A stretch of 64,000 nt of DNA from Drosophila miranda (taxonomy: Eukaryota; Arthropoda; Insecta; Diptera; Drosophilidae), in contig NC_046677.1 of the NCBI RefSeq assembly GCF_003369915.1, positions 7,874,001-7,938,000 on the forward strand, given 5' to 3'. The notes beneath the pieces are model-generated. The model made no database searches. It saw only the letters and a program-made list of their open reading frames with translations, and was not told the origin of the DNA. Within the stretch, counting starts at the first letter, position 1; each line of letters starts with the position of its first letter. This document shows, piece by piece, positions 46,804-57,699 of the stretch. The translations under genes were made by a program, and so were the position numbers.

Positions 46804-49800
46804 ATGTCGGCGAAACGTTCATCCGGATCCGGTGCCCAGCATATCGAACAGTACACGAACCCCTCCTTCGAGCAGGAGTCCTCCGACCCCCCACAGGCCA
46901 CAGGAGCCGTTGTCGCCGCCGCGACTGTCACGGGAACAGGCACCGGCACCGGCAACGGCAACGCGACTGCCACAGCCAGTGCCCCTGCCGGTGGCAGCCA
47001 CATCCACATTCAGAGCTCCAACAGCAATGCCAGCGATGCCAGCACGACACATCGCAAAGGTCACAGGTGAGGAAACGAAACAATTACAATTGCCAGAGCC
47101 ACAGCCACAGCCAGAGGCAGAGCCAAAGACATTAGCCACGTAATTTGGAGCCCACCTGCTCCCGCTTCCCGCTTCCCTCCGATGGAAGGGGGGGCCAAAA
47201 CTATTTACATAAATTGACACTTTCCCTGCGGAGGGGGAGGTTGAGACAACAAACAAAAGCGAAGAACGAAACGAAGCATTATAGCCGATACTCCATATCG
47301 ATAATTAGCTTGGGGGCGGCACGTAGCAGGAGGCACGTTTAGAGGGGCACGTGGCAGGAGGAGGGGCTGGCGGGACTGGCGCTGGCGCTGGTTTAGGACT
47401 TAATAATTCATAAGACTGCAGCGCCTTCCGCTTCGAAATTCAATCGATACGAGGCGATTGCGATGAGTAGTTGTCGGTCAAGTTTGAAATATTCAAAGGC
47501 ACCACCCACTCCACGGCACGCCCCCCTGTCAGTGGCCCCGCTCAGCCCAACGGGGAAAGCGTGACAAACAAGTCCAGGGTGAGAGCAGCACGTGAGCTTC
47601 GACTTCCATTCACTCGATGGCGCCGCAGTCATCCGCGTGCACTGCCAGACGAAGGAACTCCTAACACAACCGGAAGGAGAACGGGAATAGAGAGAGACCC
47701 AGAGACCCAGGGACCCACGGACCCACAGACCCACAGACCAGACTCAGTGGCACATCCAACGAGAGGCAGAGTAAGAGACGAGCAGGGTAGAGGGCATTTT
47801 GTGGTTACAGCAGCTGCTGCCAAGCCAAACAGCAAACAGCCAACAGCAGTGGAGGCAGAGCAGAGTGTGGTGTGGTGTGGTGTGTGTCTTGGCCAAACGC
47901 CCAAAGTGCTTGACATTGAATGGGGGGCAAGCCGGGTCCGGGTCGCCCTCCAACGGCCTTGGACCGTCCGCTTTCGCGTCCGTGGCCGTCGCCAAGTTCT
48001 AGGCCGGCTTATAGACAGCCGAATGCCGAATGCCGTAGGCCTTAGGCCTCAAAAAACAGAGCAGAGAAAGGATGGATGGAGGGAACGCAGAAAGGAAGGT
48101 CGAGGCTTTCAATACCCTAAGGCTAGGCTCTTGGAGTTTGGGAATCAATCGATTTGCCAGAATACTCTACCCTGTACTCAAGGAAGTCTTGAGAGAGGGG
48201 CGAAAGGGCGGGAGAGGGCACTTTGGGACCTGCTTGTGGCAGCATAGCCAATGTGGTATCTGGTATTCTTGGGAATCGTAATCACATCAGTTACACTTTT
48301 GTCAGGGCATAGAAATTTCCAGTTTGCGATTCCAGTCTAGAGAACACACACAGCTGTTTTAGATTTCGTTCGTTTTGGCCAAAAGCTCAGCATCAAAAAC
48401 CCAGTGAAAGAAATATGCAAGAAAATCAAAGAAGATTCAAAGTCTAGGGATCTGACAAGAGACACAATTTGCCATTTCAGGCGGCAGGAATCGATGTACC
48501 AGATGACTGGACTCTACTCCGAGACGAACAGCGGCGACGACAGCAGCATAGATGCCGCTCTGGGGGATCCCCAGGATCCCCAGTCCCGATCGTCGTTGCC
48601 CCCCACAAGTGCACCGGCTGCTGCTGCTGCTGCTGCATCGGTGGACAGCGTGATGGTCAAGTGCCACAGTCGGCAGGCGTCGGCGGGCAAGTGTCCGGCC
48701 GATGAGGAGGAGGACTACGACGAGGAGCAGTTCCGGTCGGGAGACTGCGGGATCCTCAACTGCCGGCCGAATAGCATCCAGAGGTTCGCCCGCATCAAGA
48801 TCTTCGTGCTGCTGCTCTCGCTCCTGGTGATGATGCAGCAGGCGCTGAGCTCCGGGTACATCAACTCTGTGATCACGACCATCGAGAAGCGCTTCGAGAT
48901 CCCCTCCAGCTACTCGGGCCTGATCGCCTCCAGCTACGAGATCGGCAACGTGATAACCGTGATCTTCGTCAGCTACCTGGGCAGCAGGCGGCACATCCCC
49001 GTGTGGATCGGCATCGGGGCCGTCATCATGGGCATCGGTTCGCTGGTGTTCATGGTGCCGCACTTCACCGGAGAGCCCAATCCGGGCATTGCCATCCTGA
49101 ACAAGACCAGCGACAACATCTGCCGCAGCGCCTTGGTGCGGGACCAGGACATGGATCTGGGGCGCCTCTCCAGCGGCCTCTCCAACCAGCCGCTCGCCCC
49201 CCACACGCTGCGCGAGGACAACTGTCTCGAGGGCAAGGCCTCCACCACCGGCCCCGTGCTGCTCTTCGTCCTGGCCCAACTGCTGCTCGGCTGCGGCGGC
49301 AGTCCGCTCTTCACCCTGGGCACCACCTACGTGGACGACCACGTGCGCACCGAGAGCTCCTCGATGTACATCGGTTGCATGTACAGCATGGGCGCCTTCG
49401 GGCCCGTGGTGGGCTTCCTCCTGGGCGCCTATCTGCTCTCCTTCCACATGGACTCGCTCTCCTCCGCCACCATATCGATCAGTGAGTGCCCAATCTTCTC
49501 CAGAAACGGTCGGATTTTGTAACTTTCTTATTCCCTTGCAGCTCCTGGCGACCGACGATGGGTGGGTCTCTGGTGGGGTGGCTTTCTGCTTTGCGGCGTC
49601 ATCCTGCTGGTGGTGGCCGTGCCGTTCTTCTCCTTCCCCAAGGTGCTCGCTCGCGAAAAGAAGAAGATCCGCAAAAGCAGCGTCGTCCAGCCCGTGCTGC
49701 CCAACAACTCCGTGGTGGCCGGTGGCGGTGGCAGTGTCGGTGGCGTTGGCGCTGCGGTGGTGGCCACCGACGAGCTCGGGAAGGTGGTGAAGAAGGTGGA

Positions 49801-52392
49801 GATCGTGGCGGTGACCAGCAAGGAGGAGCAGCAGCAGCTGCCTCCGAAGGTGGACACTGGCTACGGCAAGGACATCAAGGACATACCCAAGTCTATGCTG
49901 CGGCTGGTGAAGAACCCCGTGTACATTGTGACCTGCCTGGGGGCCTGCATGGAGCTGATGATCGTCTCGGGCTTCGTGGTCTTCCTGCCCAAGTATCTGG
50001 AGACGCAGTTCAGCCTCGGCAAGAGCCAGGCCAACATCTTCACGGGATCCATTGCGGTGCCCGGGGCCTGCATTGGGATCTTCCTCGGCGGCTGCATCCT
50101 GAAGCGCTTCCAGCTGAAGCCCAAGGGCGCCGTCCAGTTCGTGTTGATCACGAACGTGATCTGCCTCGCCTGCTACGCGATGCTATTCTTCCTGGGCTGC
50201 GACAACCTCAAGATGGCCGGCACCACGATCCCCTACTACACCAGCAACAAGGGGGGCTCCACGCTGGAGCAACCCTTCCAGGTGAACCTCACGGCCGCCT
50301 GCAACTTCGGCTGCGAGTGCCTCACCAGCGAGGTGGAGCCCGTATGCGGCAACAACGGGCTGACCTACTTCAGTCCCTGCCACGCCGGCTGCACGGCCTT
50401 CTCCTCCAGCTCCAACTACACCAACTGTGCATGTGAGTTGTCCACTAAAAGGTCTCCCGAATGGTCTCTGATGATGCTCCTTTGCAGGTGTTCACGCCAA
50501 CATCTCGAGCAGCATTTATCGCGGGGCTGGCGGTAGCCAGGCCCAGGCTCTCAGCGCCAGAGAGGACTTTGCCGAGGTCACTGTGGTGCCGGTGGCCACG
50601 GCAGGACCCTGTGCCACGCCCTGCCGCACCATCTACCCGTTCCTCATCCTGCTCTTCTTCATGACCTTCCTGGTGGCCTCCACGCAGATGCCGCTGCTCA
50701 TGATCGTCCTGCGTTCGGTGTCCGAGGAAGAGCGCTCCTTTGCCCTGGGCATGCAGTTTGTGATCTTTCGACTCTTTGGCTACATCCCTGCCCCGATCCT
50801 CTTCGGCAACCTCATCGACTCGACCTGCCTGCTCTGGAAGTCCTCCTGCGGCGAGAAGGGCGGTCGCTGTCTCATCTACGACATTGAGAAGTTTCGTTAC
50901 AAGTATGATCTCTAATCCCTTCTAAGGAATAGATTGTAACTATCTCTTCATTCCAGATATGTGGGTCTCTGTGCCTCCGTGAAGCTGGTTGCCCTGTTCA
51001 TCTTCATCGTGGACTGGTGGCTGGTGCGACGACGCAGGCAGCTGGAGAAGACCAAGCCGCTGAATGCCAGCGATCCGATCATCGGCTCCATCATCAGCCT
51101 GGACAAATGTGAGTTAAGAGCTAGCAATAAGAGAAACAGAAGATGTCAAAGGGAGAATACGGAATATGAATTAGAAATGTTAACCTAGAATACGAATAAT
51201 AGTGCATAAGCCTCTTTATCCTTTGTGTTTGGAGTGGATTCTCAACTTGTTTTCCATTGATGTTTGCTTGCAGTGTTCGAGGAGAAGCTGTCGGGAGCAG
51301 AGCCTGCCGCTGGCTTCGTTGGCGGCGCTGGAGAGCTGATCATACCCACAGATATATTGCGGCATTCGCGCAATGACTCGCGCACAATGCAGATGGATTA
51401 CTGGTGAGTAATTGAGATACAATTCGGTAGAGAATCCTCTGAGAATCTAGCTGAGAATGACATCTCTCTCTGGCAGCTACGACAAGTGCGGACATGTGGT
51501 GCCGCCCACAAACACGTGCAACCAGCCGCAGACCAAGTCAAAGAAGCATTTCCGCAGCGCCTCGTGCGACGTAAAGATGATCAAGAGCTTTGCCAGGGAT
51601 CACAACTCCTCGAGCGGGCCGGCCGATGCCGCGGGACAGGAGGCCGGCGCTGGCAGCAGCAGCAAGTACAAGAATCTCAAAAAGTTCCAGGCGCACACCC
51701 GGAACCACTCCACGGATCTGCACGACAATAGTCAGCCCATACGGTACATCCAGAACCAGCTGCGGCCCCAGGACTGTGCCGAGGAGGAGGACGACGATGA
51801 GCTGACCACCGGCTGTGGCCACTTCGTGAAGAAGCATTCGCGCAACCACAGCTACGATCAGATCTACATGCCCAACAACATACGCTTTGATGCGGACTTC
51901 CTGCGGCATTCCCATCCGCACCACAATCCCAAGAAGAACGTGAATGTGCTCAAGAATGTGGTGGCGGAGACGTGTGGCAAGCTAAAGAACTCCAACGAGA
52001 TGGAGGCCGGAGGAGGAGGCTCTGGCTCGCGTGGTCATTCGCGCAACAACTCCAAGGACTTGAATACCAAAAGTGCCAGTGGAGCAGCTCCATCGAGCAG
52101 CGGACAGCCTGCAGCTGAGCAGCCAACAGCCTCGACGGGACTGAGTGTCCTGCGACATCGTCGCACCAACTCCAAGGATCTGAACTACACAATGCTGGCA
52201 GAGGTGACACCGCCTTCAGCTGCTGCACCCGCTGCGAATGTGAATCGAGGAGGAGGAGCAGCAAGCCATCAGCAACAGCAGCACCACTCGCGGAATACGT
52301 CGCACCACAAGATCCAGATCGACGACGATCGGAACGAGCTCATCAACGACAACTATGAGGAGGAGGACCGCTCATCATCTCTGCGTCTGTAG
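46804..52392 (+). CDS. Oatp30B: Organic anion transporting polypeptide (SLCO family)
   Basis: Seven coding exons (46804-47066, 48481-49481, 49542-50432, 50488-50902, 50957-51108, 51274-51403, 51477-52392) join in phase to 1255 residues. OATPs are 12-TM plasma-membrane carriers for amphipathic organic anions. TM1 begins near residue 192 (RIKIFVLLLSLLVMMQQALS). The family Kazal-type extracellular domain lies between TM9 and TM10 at about 674-715 (CNFGCECL, EPVCGNNGLTYFSPCHAGC). The last TM segment is ALFIFIVDWWL. Ordinary OATPs have about 650-700 residues; this one has a 190-residue N-terminal extension and a cytosolic C-terminal tail of about 370 residues. The tail repeats SRNxS/RTNSKD words (about 937, 1025, 1070, 1136, 1177, 1221). 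The length fits the long Oatp30B, and Gdi nearby supports this. Start: first ATG in the long frame after the acceptor at 46715. Confidence 0.9.
47067..48480 (+). other. Oatp30B intron 1
   Basis: GT-AG intron with no gene seen. A roughly 10-bp GGGACCCAC-type minisatellite lies at about 47692-47740. A 258-codon frame across this intron starts with GTG, has no domain and is considered spurious. Confidence 0.7.
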
Positions 52393-54435
52393 TTCCTGTG
52401 CTTAGTAAAATAGTGTATGTCCCTGTCAGTTAGCTGTAAGCTAGGATATCGGCACCCTTTTGTGGCACCATTCCAGGCACTTCCTTCGCCTCTTTGTGCG
52501 TGCGCGTCTGAGTGAATCCCCATCGCAATCCCATGCAATGAAAGCCCCCACTCCCCCCAACAGCAACTGCTCATTGTACTTACAACAGAGTGTTCAAATC
52601 TACTATCCTCGTAGACAATGTGCAAAGTGTTCAAATCAAAGTGCAATCCGCATTCGATTCACGAACGTTGGTATTCTCGACACAATTGCAGATAATATTT
52701 ATGGATCTATGGATCTAGGCACTAGAATAGGCGTCATATATAGTATACCGATATACCGATATAGATACAAATACAGATAAGCAAAGTAGCAGCATATTGT
52801 AGGATGTAGATCGTTGTGATAGGAATATTTTGTATTGTATTTTGTAGTGGAAGAGTGTAGAAGAGTGTGACGAACCCTTCACTGCTCTCGATCGTAGTGC
52901 AATCTCGGTTTCGTAGTGAGACAGACGCTTTGACTGAGACTGAGGCCCTGAAAGAAAAAGTGGAAGGACAAAATACATACATAAATACATACATAGAATG
53001 CAAGAATAGAAGGGAAGGTGGAAATGAATAGAAAATTCAATGTTTTAATAATCTACGAACGTGTAAACAATTGTCAATGGAAATTGTGCTGTGAAACAAT
53101 GTGTGAGTACTCGTGTATAGGAAACAACAAACAAAACAATTAATGAAACGAATGTGTCTACAAACAAGAGAAGAAAAAGAGAAGAGGTCGGGGGAAACAC
53201 GCTGAATGTAATTCTTATGCAATACCACATTTATTTAGAGAATCTTTGTGGACGGACAATGGAAGTGTTGGTTCGAACGAGGAGGATAGGATTGAGGATC
53301 GAGGAGCTGGATCGATTAGCTAGAGATTAGATTAGGTCTAAGTAAAAACTGAGAGTGTAAATTCCTTAATTCCCTGTTTTAACCGTAGCGCTGAGATGAG
53401 CAGGAGAAGAGCAAAGTTAGCCTAGATTTTAAACAGAATGACGTACTTTAAAAATGCGATAATGCCTTACAATATATCAATTAAATCCATATGGATAATA
53501 ACACACCATAAGAATAAGAGAAGATCCTAAAACTGCAATGGAGTATCGAGTTCACTTCCCCCAAATAGTCCCTAAGTGATGCAATCTATAGGTTAGCTAG
53601 TACTAGCCACTAAGTCTATGTATACACCAGCCAGCCAGCCTGCCATCCGCATGGGCAGCATTATATAGATATATCCCTATATATACAGAAGATATACATA
53701 CAATTATACATTGATAAGTACCTACAAAATAGCTAAAATTCGAGTTGATATATGTGTGCGTGTGTGCGTTTGTACAACATTACTTATACATTATTGAAAA
53801 AGCGATTTTAATCTGCATCAGCATCTGCATACTACATCGATCGTAGTATCTTTGCGGAGCGGAGAAGAAAATATTTTTACTTAGAGAAAATCTTGAAAGT
53901 AATCTAAACTAAAAAAAGAAAATGTATGAAATGAAAACAATGAGACTCCTGAACACGAAAACATAAAAATAAATAATATATTGTACTAGACAATTGGAAC
54001 TAGATGAACGCGGGCGGTGGCGGTGTCATCCTTCAGGTCTTGTAGTCCGCGGAGAGGTGGTCCAATACATGACACAAATCGATGATGGATCAACGTGTTT
54101 ATGCTGATATATAAGAAATACGAAATGCCGTTGTTGTAGCGAATGTTGGCTGTCGGCACAAAACGAGCGGAATGAGGTCGAGCTATGGAACGATCAGCCA
54201 GCTGAATATCCGGACCAAGCTGGAGAAGGAGAGAGATGAGGACACTGAGGAATAGCAGGATATATAAACAGGGAACCAATTAAATGCATGAAGCAGCATG
54301 GAAACACACAATTTAATAGTAATTAAAAGAAACAGGTATAAAGTCTATAGTCATAACGGTTACCTGTTGACATACACACATACACTTTATTCCGTACACA
54401 CTTACGTTTTATACCTTGACTTTATTGACTTGACT
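52393..54435 (+). other. Oatp30B 3' UTR and downstream DNA
   Basis: AT-rich. AATAAA at 53968-53973 is a plausible poly(A) signal, for a 3' UTR of about 1.6 kb. A minus-strand frame at 53986-54279 is listed separately. An inverted repeat ACAGGTA/TACCTGT lies at about 54332-54367. Confidence 0.5.
53986..54279 (-). CDS. Small hypothetical frame with a hydrophobic N-terminus
   Basis: 97 codons starting MVPCLYILLFLSVLISLLLQ, which resembles a signal peptide or membrane anchor. No family is recognised in the rest. It lies antisense just past the Oatp30B poly(A) signal and has no obvious promoter. It may be chance. Confidence 0.2.
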   Translation of the reverse strand: MVPCLYILLFLSVLISLLLQLGPDIQLADRSIARPHSARFVPTANIRYNNGISYFLYISINTLIHHRFVSCIGPPLRGLQDLKDDTATARVHLVPIV

Positions 54436-54735
54436 TTATTGGTTTAACCTTATTTTAGACACAATAAAATAAAAAGTGATTAGTTAAAACGAGCCAATAA
54501 TGTAGAAAATTGATTAATGTATCTGATAAAATTATGTGTTCAGTGCTGAGGATCTTAATTAGCTAGTAATATTCAACCGAATATCAAAAACGAGGAGTAA
54601 GATGGATCTAGAATACATATATTTACGGTATATTTTTAAAATGAAACAGTATATTTTGGTATATTTCTGAGGGTCGGACGGTATATTTTAACGATAAGTC
54701 CGCGGTCACACTGCATTGCATTCAATTAACATAAA
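54436..54735 (+). promoter_or_regulatory. Promoter-module repeat, copy F, at TMCO1
   Basis: The most complete copy, with all blocks in order: TTTAACCTTATTTTAGACAC, GTAGAAAATTGATTAAT, ATGTGTTCAGTGCTGAG, TAGCTAGTAATATTCAACCG, GGTATATTT at 54627-54635, 54658-54666 and 54680-54688, ACGATAAGTCCGC, and GGTCACACTG at 54704-54713. The TMCO1 ATG is only 44 bp beyond the start of motif 1, so transcription should start close to motif 1. Confidence 0.7.
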
Positions 54736-54747
54736 ATAAGTGGAAAA

Positions 54748-55417
54748 ATGTGGTCTGACACAATATTGATAGTTTTTATATCCGTCTGCACAGCCTTTTT
54801 GGGCGAAGGTGAGTGAAACATCACAAAGCAGTTTTATTTCCAACATATTCATTAGATTTTACCTTAAAAGGGCTCACCTGGGTCTTGGTGTACCGCACCG
54901 AAAAATATCAAAAGCTGAAGACCGAAGTGGAAAAGCAGAGCAAGAAATGTAAGCACTGGAAAATGGGTTATCATTATCATAAATAAACGTGTGATTACTT
55001 TAAGTGGAACGCCGTAAGGAAATCCATGGCGACTCACTGGACAAGGCGGTGAAAAAGAAAATCGAGCGCGATGAGGAGAAACTCAAGAACAATAACAGGG
55101 ACTTGTCGCTGGTGAAGATGAAGTCGATGTTTGCTACTGGCTTTGCTTTCACCGCTCTGCTGAGCATGTTCAATAGCATATTCGATGGACGTGTTGTTGC
55201 CCAACTGCCCTTTACCCCGATCTCCTGGATCCAGGGCTTGAGCCATCGCAATCTGTCCGGCGAAGACTACACCGACTGCTCGTTCATCTTCCTCTACATT
55301 TTGTGCACCATGTCCATTCGCCAGAACATACAGAAAATGTTGGGCTTTGCCCCATCGCGTGCCGCCAGCAAACAGGGCGGTGGTCTCTTTGGTGCGCCAC
55401 CAGGACAGTTCAAATAG
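54748..55417 (+). CDS. TMCO1: TMCO1-type ER calcium leak channel / translocon factor
   Basis: Three exons (54748-54808, 54871-54948, 55005-55417) give 183 residues, close to the usual 188. TMCO1 homologues sit in the ER membrane, where they are described as a calcium-load-activated channel and as part of the translocon for multipass proteins. The N-terminus MWSDTILIVFISVCTAFLGE is the first membrane segment. A charged coiled coil follows (VEKQSKKLERRKEIHGDSLD, KKKIERDEEKLKNNNRDLSL), then MKSMFATGFAFTALLSMFNS and a later hydrophobic segment ending LYILCTMSIRQNIQK. The C-terminus is GGGLFGAPPGQFK. AATAAA at 55442-55447 is a likely poly(A) signal. The stop is 52 bp from the convergent FOXRED1 stop, so the transcripts probably overlap. 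Confidence 0.95.
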
Positions 55418-55469
55418 TAAAATGAAACTTTAATCATGTACAATAAATACATTGTACTTACAACAGACA

Positions 55470-57085
55470 CTAACTTAGAACATTGTTCAACTCGTACATG
55501 GGCCTGTCGACAATTAATCTATCGAAGCTCAGTCGCGACAGATCAATCGTGCGAAACTGTCCATCCATAATCAGCTCGGATACGGCTCGACCCACAGCCA
55601 CCGACTGCTGGATGCCGTGTCCACTGAATCCAGTTGCAATGTACAAATTGTGGTAGTACGGATGTGGTCCCGCAATGCCGTTGTCATCGTAAATATTGTG
55701 CTCGTACAGGCCCGCCCAGCTGTCTAAAACTGTGGCCGCCTCGAAGGCGGGAACACGTTCCACGAGCGCGGGCCTAATCTGCTGGTCAAAATACTGCGGA
55801 TCAACAACGAAATTATCACTGTTTGGATCGACTTGCGGGTCGGAATTACGCCCGCAGATGTAGTTGCCGCCCAAGCCGTCTCTCCGAATGAATGTCGCGT
55901 TCGAATCGATGGTTATGGGCATGGCCATGCCGGGTGCATTCTGTGCCTGCGTACTGATTGCATACATGTACCGCTTGCGTGCATCTATGGGCAAGGGGAC
56001 CCGAAGCATTCCCGGTCCCGTGCCAATGCGTGCCATTCGTCCTACTTTCCCGGAACTAGCTCCGGCTGCTATCACGCAGAGAGCAAACTTGCACGTGCGT
56101 CGAGTACCGTCCGGCAGTTGAATAACAGCCTTGTCCAGACCATCATAGCAGCCTTCGTTGGAGCTATTGTCCCCCGAGACGGATATATCCGGCTGTTCTT
56201 GGAAATCAAAGTCCACTACTTCTCCATCGACGAAATGCGCACCATGTCCGCTAGCAGAACGTCTAAAGTTTGCGAGCAGGGACCATGAGTTGAACCAGCC
56301 CTCCTTTTCGAGGCCATGGCAGCCCAGAGCAATGCCCTTGGTATTCAGCCAGGGGAAACGCGCCGCCAGTCGATCGGGTGTAAGGAGCTCGTTCCGGGCA
56401 CCTAGCTCGTTTTGCAGCTGCGAAGCATACTTCATGCCCTCGGCGTCTTCCTCGCCAGCGAGCATCAGATGGCCCTGTGGCGTAAAATTGAGCGGTACCT
56501 CCGTGCCAAAGTGTTCTTTGGCGTTGCGTAAAAAGTCAGCGGCGAAGAGCGACATTTGTATGTTCTCGGGCAGAGAGAATTGCTGACACAGGCCGCCAAC
56601 AGAGACGCGGGTTGCAGACTGTGCATACTATAAAAAAACAAGAGATAATTACTGTGTGACCACTGATCCATGTTAGTCACACATACCGTATTATCCTTCT
56701 CGACAACCACAACGTTCAGTCCATCACGCGCCTTCTCCTTTAGCCAATATGCAATGGAACTGCCTATACCGCCACCGCCAATGATCAGCACATCGCAGTG
56801 CGTCTGGAATTCATCTGGCCGACCGGAATTCCGTCCTTTTTCGCCTTCAAACTTGAATTTACTTTGAGTCAGAGCTCGTTCAGAGGTGTCTTCTGGACTG
56901 GGGTCTTTGGGCACAAAGAATTCTTTGACTTTGCGCATATCATTTCCGAGTAACCGTAACGTCCGCCTAATGGGATGCTTGTCGTCGTCGGGAGTATTGC
57001 CACCGGAATTCCCGCCATTGCCAGTCGCACCAGCTGAGTAGGCCCGGTGCTGAAGAATGCGCACAGCGTGTCTGTATCGTAACAT
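55470..57085 (-). CDS. FOXRED1: FAD-dependent oxidoreductase, FOXRED1 homologue
   Basis: Two minus-strand exons, 57085-56687 and 56627-55470, separated by a 59-bp intron in phase 0, give 518 residues. FOXRED1 is a mitochondrial flavoprotein needed for assembly of respiratory complex I; its substrate is not settled. Visible support: a basic N-terminus suited to mitochondrial import (MLRYRHAVRILQHRAYSAG), a Rossmann dinucleotide-binding motif at about 98-112 (DVLIIGGGGIGSSIAYWL), VVVVEKDNTYAQSATRVSVG, GLCQQFSLPENIQMSLF, and later FPWLNTKGIALGCHGLEKEG and GFSGHGIQQSVAVGRAVSEL, typical of the DAO fold. QQFSLPENIQ with EGWF separates it from the related L-2-hydroxyglutarate and sarcosine dehydrogenases. 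It is convergent with TMCO1 and divergent from Rpn3. Confidence 0.92.
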
Positions 57086-57699
57086 TTTTAAACCTTACAA
57101 TTTATTTATATTTTCATTCACATTCCGTCCTGCGAGAATTATTTGGTAATAGTGATAACGTCCACAGAATCCCAGATGGCCAGTTAACAGCTCTGTTAAT
57201 GCTGTGCCCCCAACAGCACCTTGTGTGTATTTATCGAAATCGACACTTACATCGCAAAAATCCTTATTTTTCCACTCACTTTTGTTTAACCTTATTTTAG
57301 GCAAAATCCAATAAAAGAGATTCCTACAAATTAACCAATCTTGTAGAAAATTGATTAATTAATTATTTGCTCAGTGCTGAGCACGATCCATTGTCGACCA
57401 GTGGGTACTGAAATACACTTTACGAATATTATTAAACTTGAACAATTTTATCACAGTTCAGGTTAAAAAATATCGTGGTTATTCTGAATTTAAAAAGAGG
57501 GGTAGGTTGGATCTGTAAGAAGAATTTATCTATGTAAAGTTGTTCACTTGCTTATTTAGAGGGGGGTTGAGTGGGTTATATTTAGACTTTATCGATAAAT
57601 CCGATAACACTGCATTACTAGGCATTTTAGATTTCGTTTGGAAAAACTAAGAAAAATCAGCAATTTGATATATAAATTGCAAATTAAACGTTCTACAAC
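57086..57699. promoter_or_regulatory. FOXRED1/Rpn3 divergent promoter region with promoter-module copy G
   Basis: The plus-strand repeat arm runs from about 57283: TTTAACCTTATTTTAGGC, AAAATCCAATAAAAG, GTAGAAAATTGATTAAT and GCTCAGTGCTGAG. It continues through a block shared with copy H at 57470-57580. At the place where other copies read ACGATAAGTCCGCGGTCACAC, this one reads TATCGATAAATCCGATAACAC and so contains a perfect DRE. Rpn3 transcription should start just after it. I see no distinct FOXRED1 promoter motif. Confidence 0.6.
57590..57597 (+). promoter_or_regulatory. DRE (TATCGATA) upstream of Rpn3
   Basis: Perfect 8-bp DREF binding element, 110 bp before the Rpn3 ATG, in the position typical of Drosophila housekeeping promoters. 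Confidence 0.75.

Noticed and set aside
47471..48247. 258-codon frame in Oatp30B intron 1
   Set aside because: It starts with GTG, has no domain, and crosses a minisatellite in an intron whose flanking exons splice in phase.
48437..49447. 336-codon minus-strand frame opposite Oatp30B exon 2
   Set aside because: Mirror of a GC-rich transmembrane exon; no homology.
49486..50436. 316-codon alternative frame over Oatp30B exon 3
   Set aside because: Frame-shifted shadow; the other frame contains the Kazal domain and joins in phase with its neighbours.
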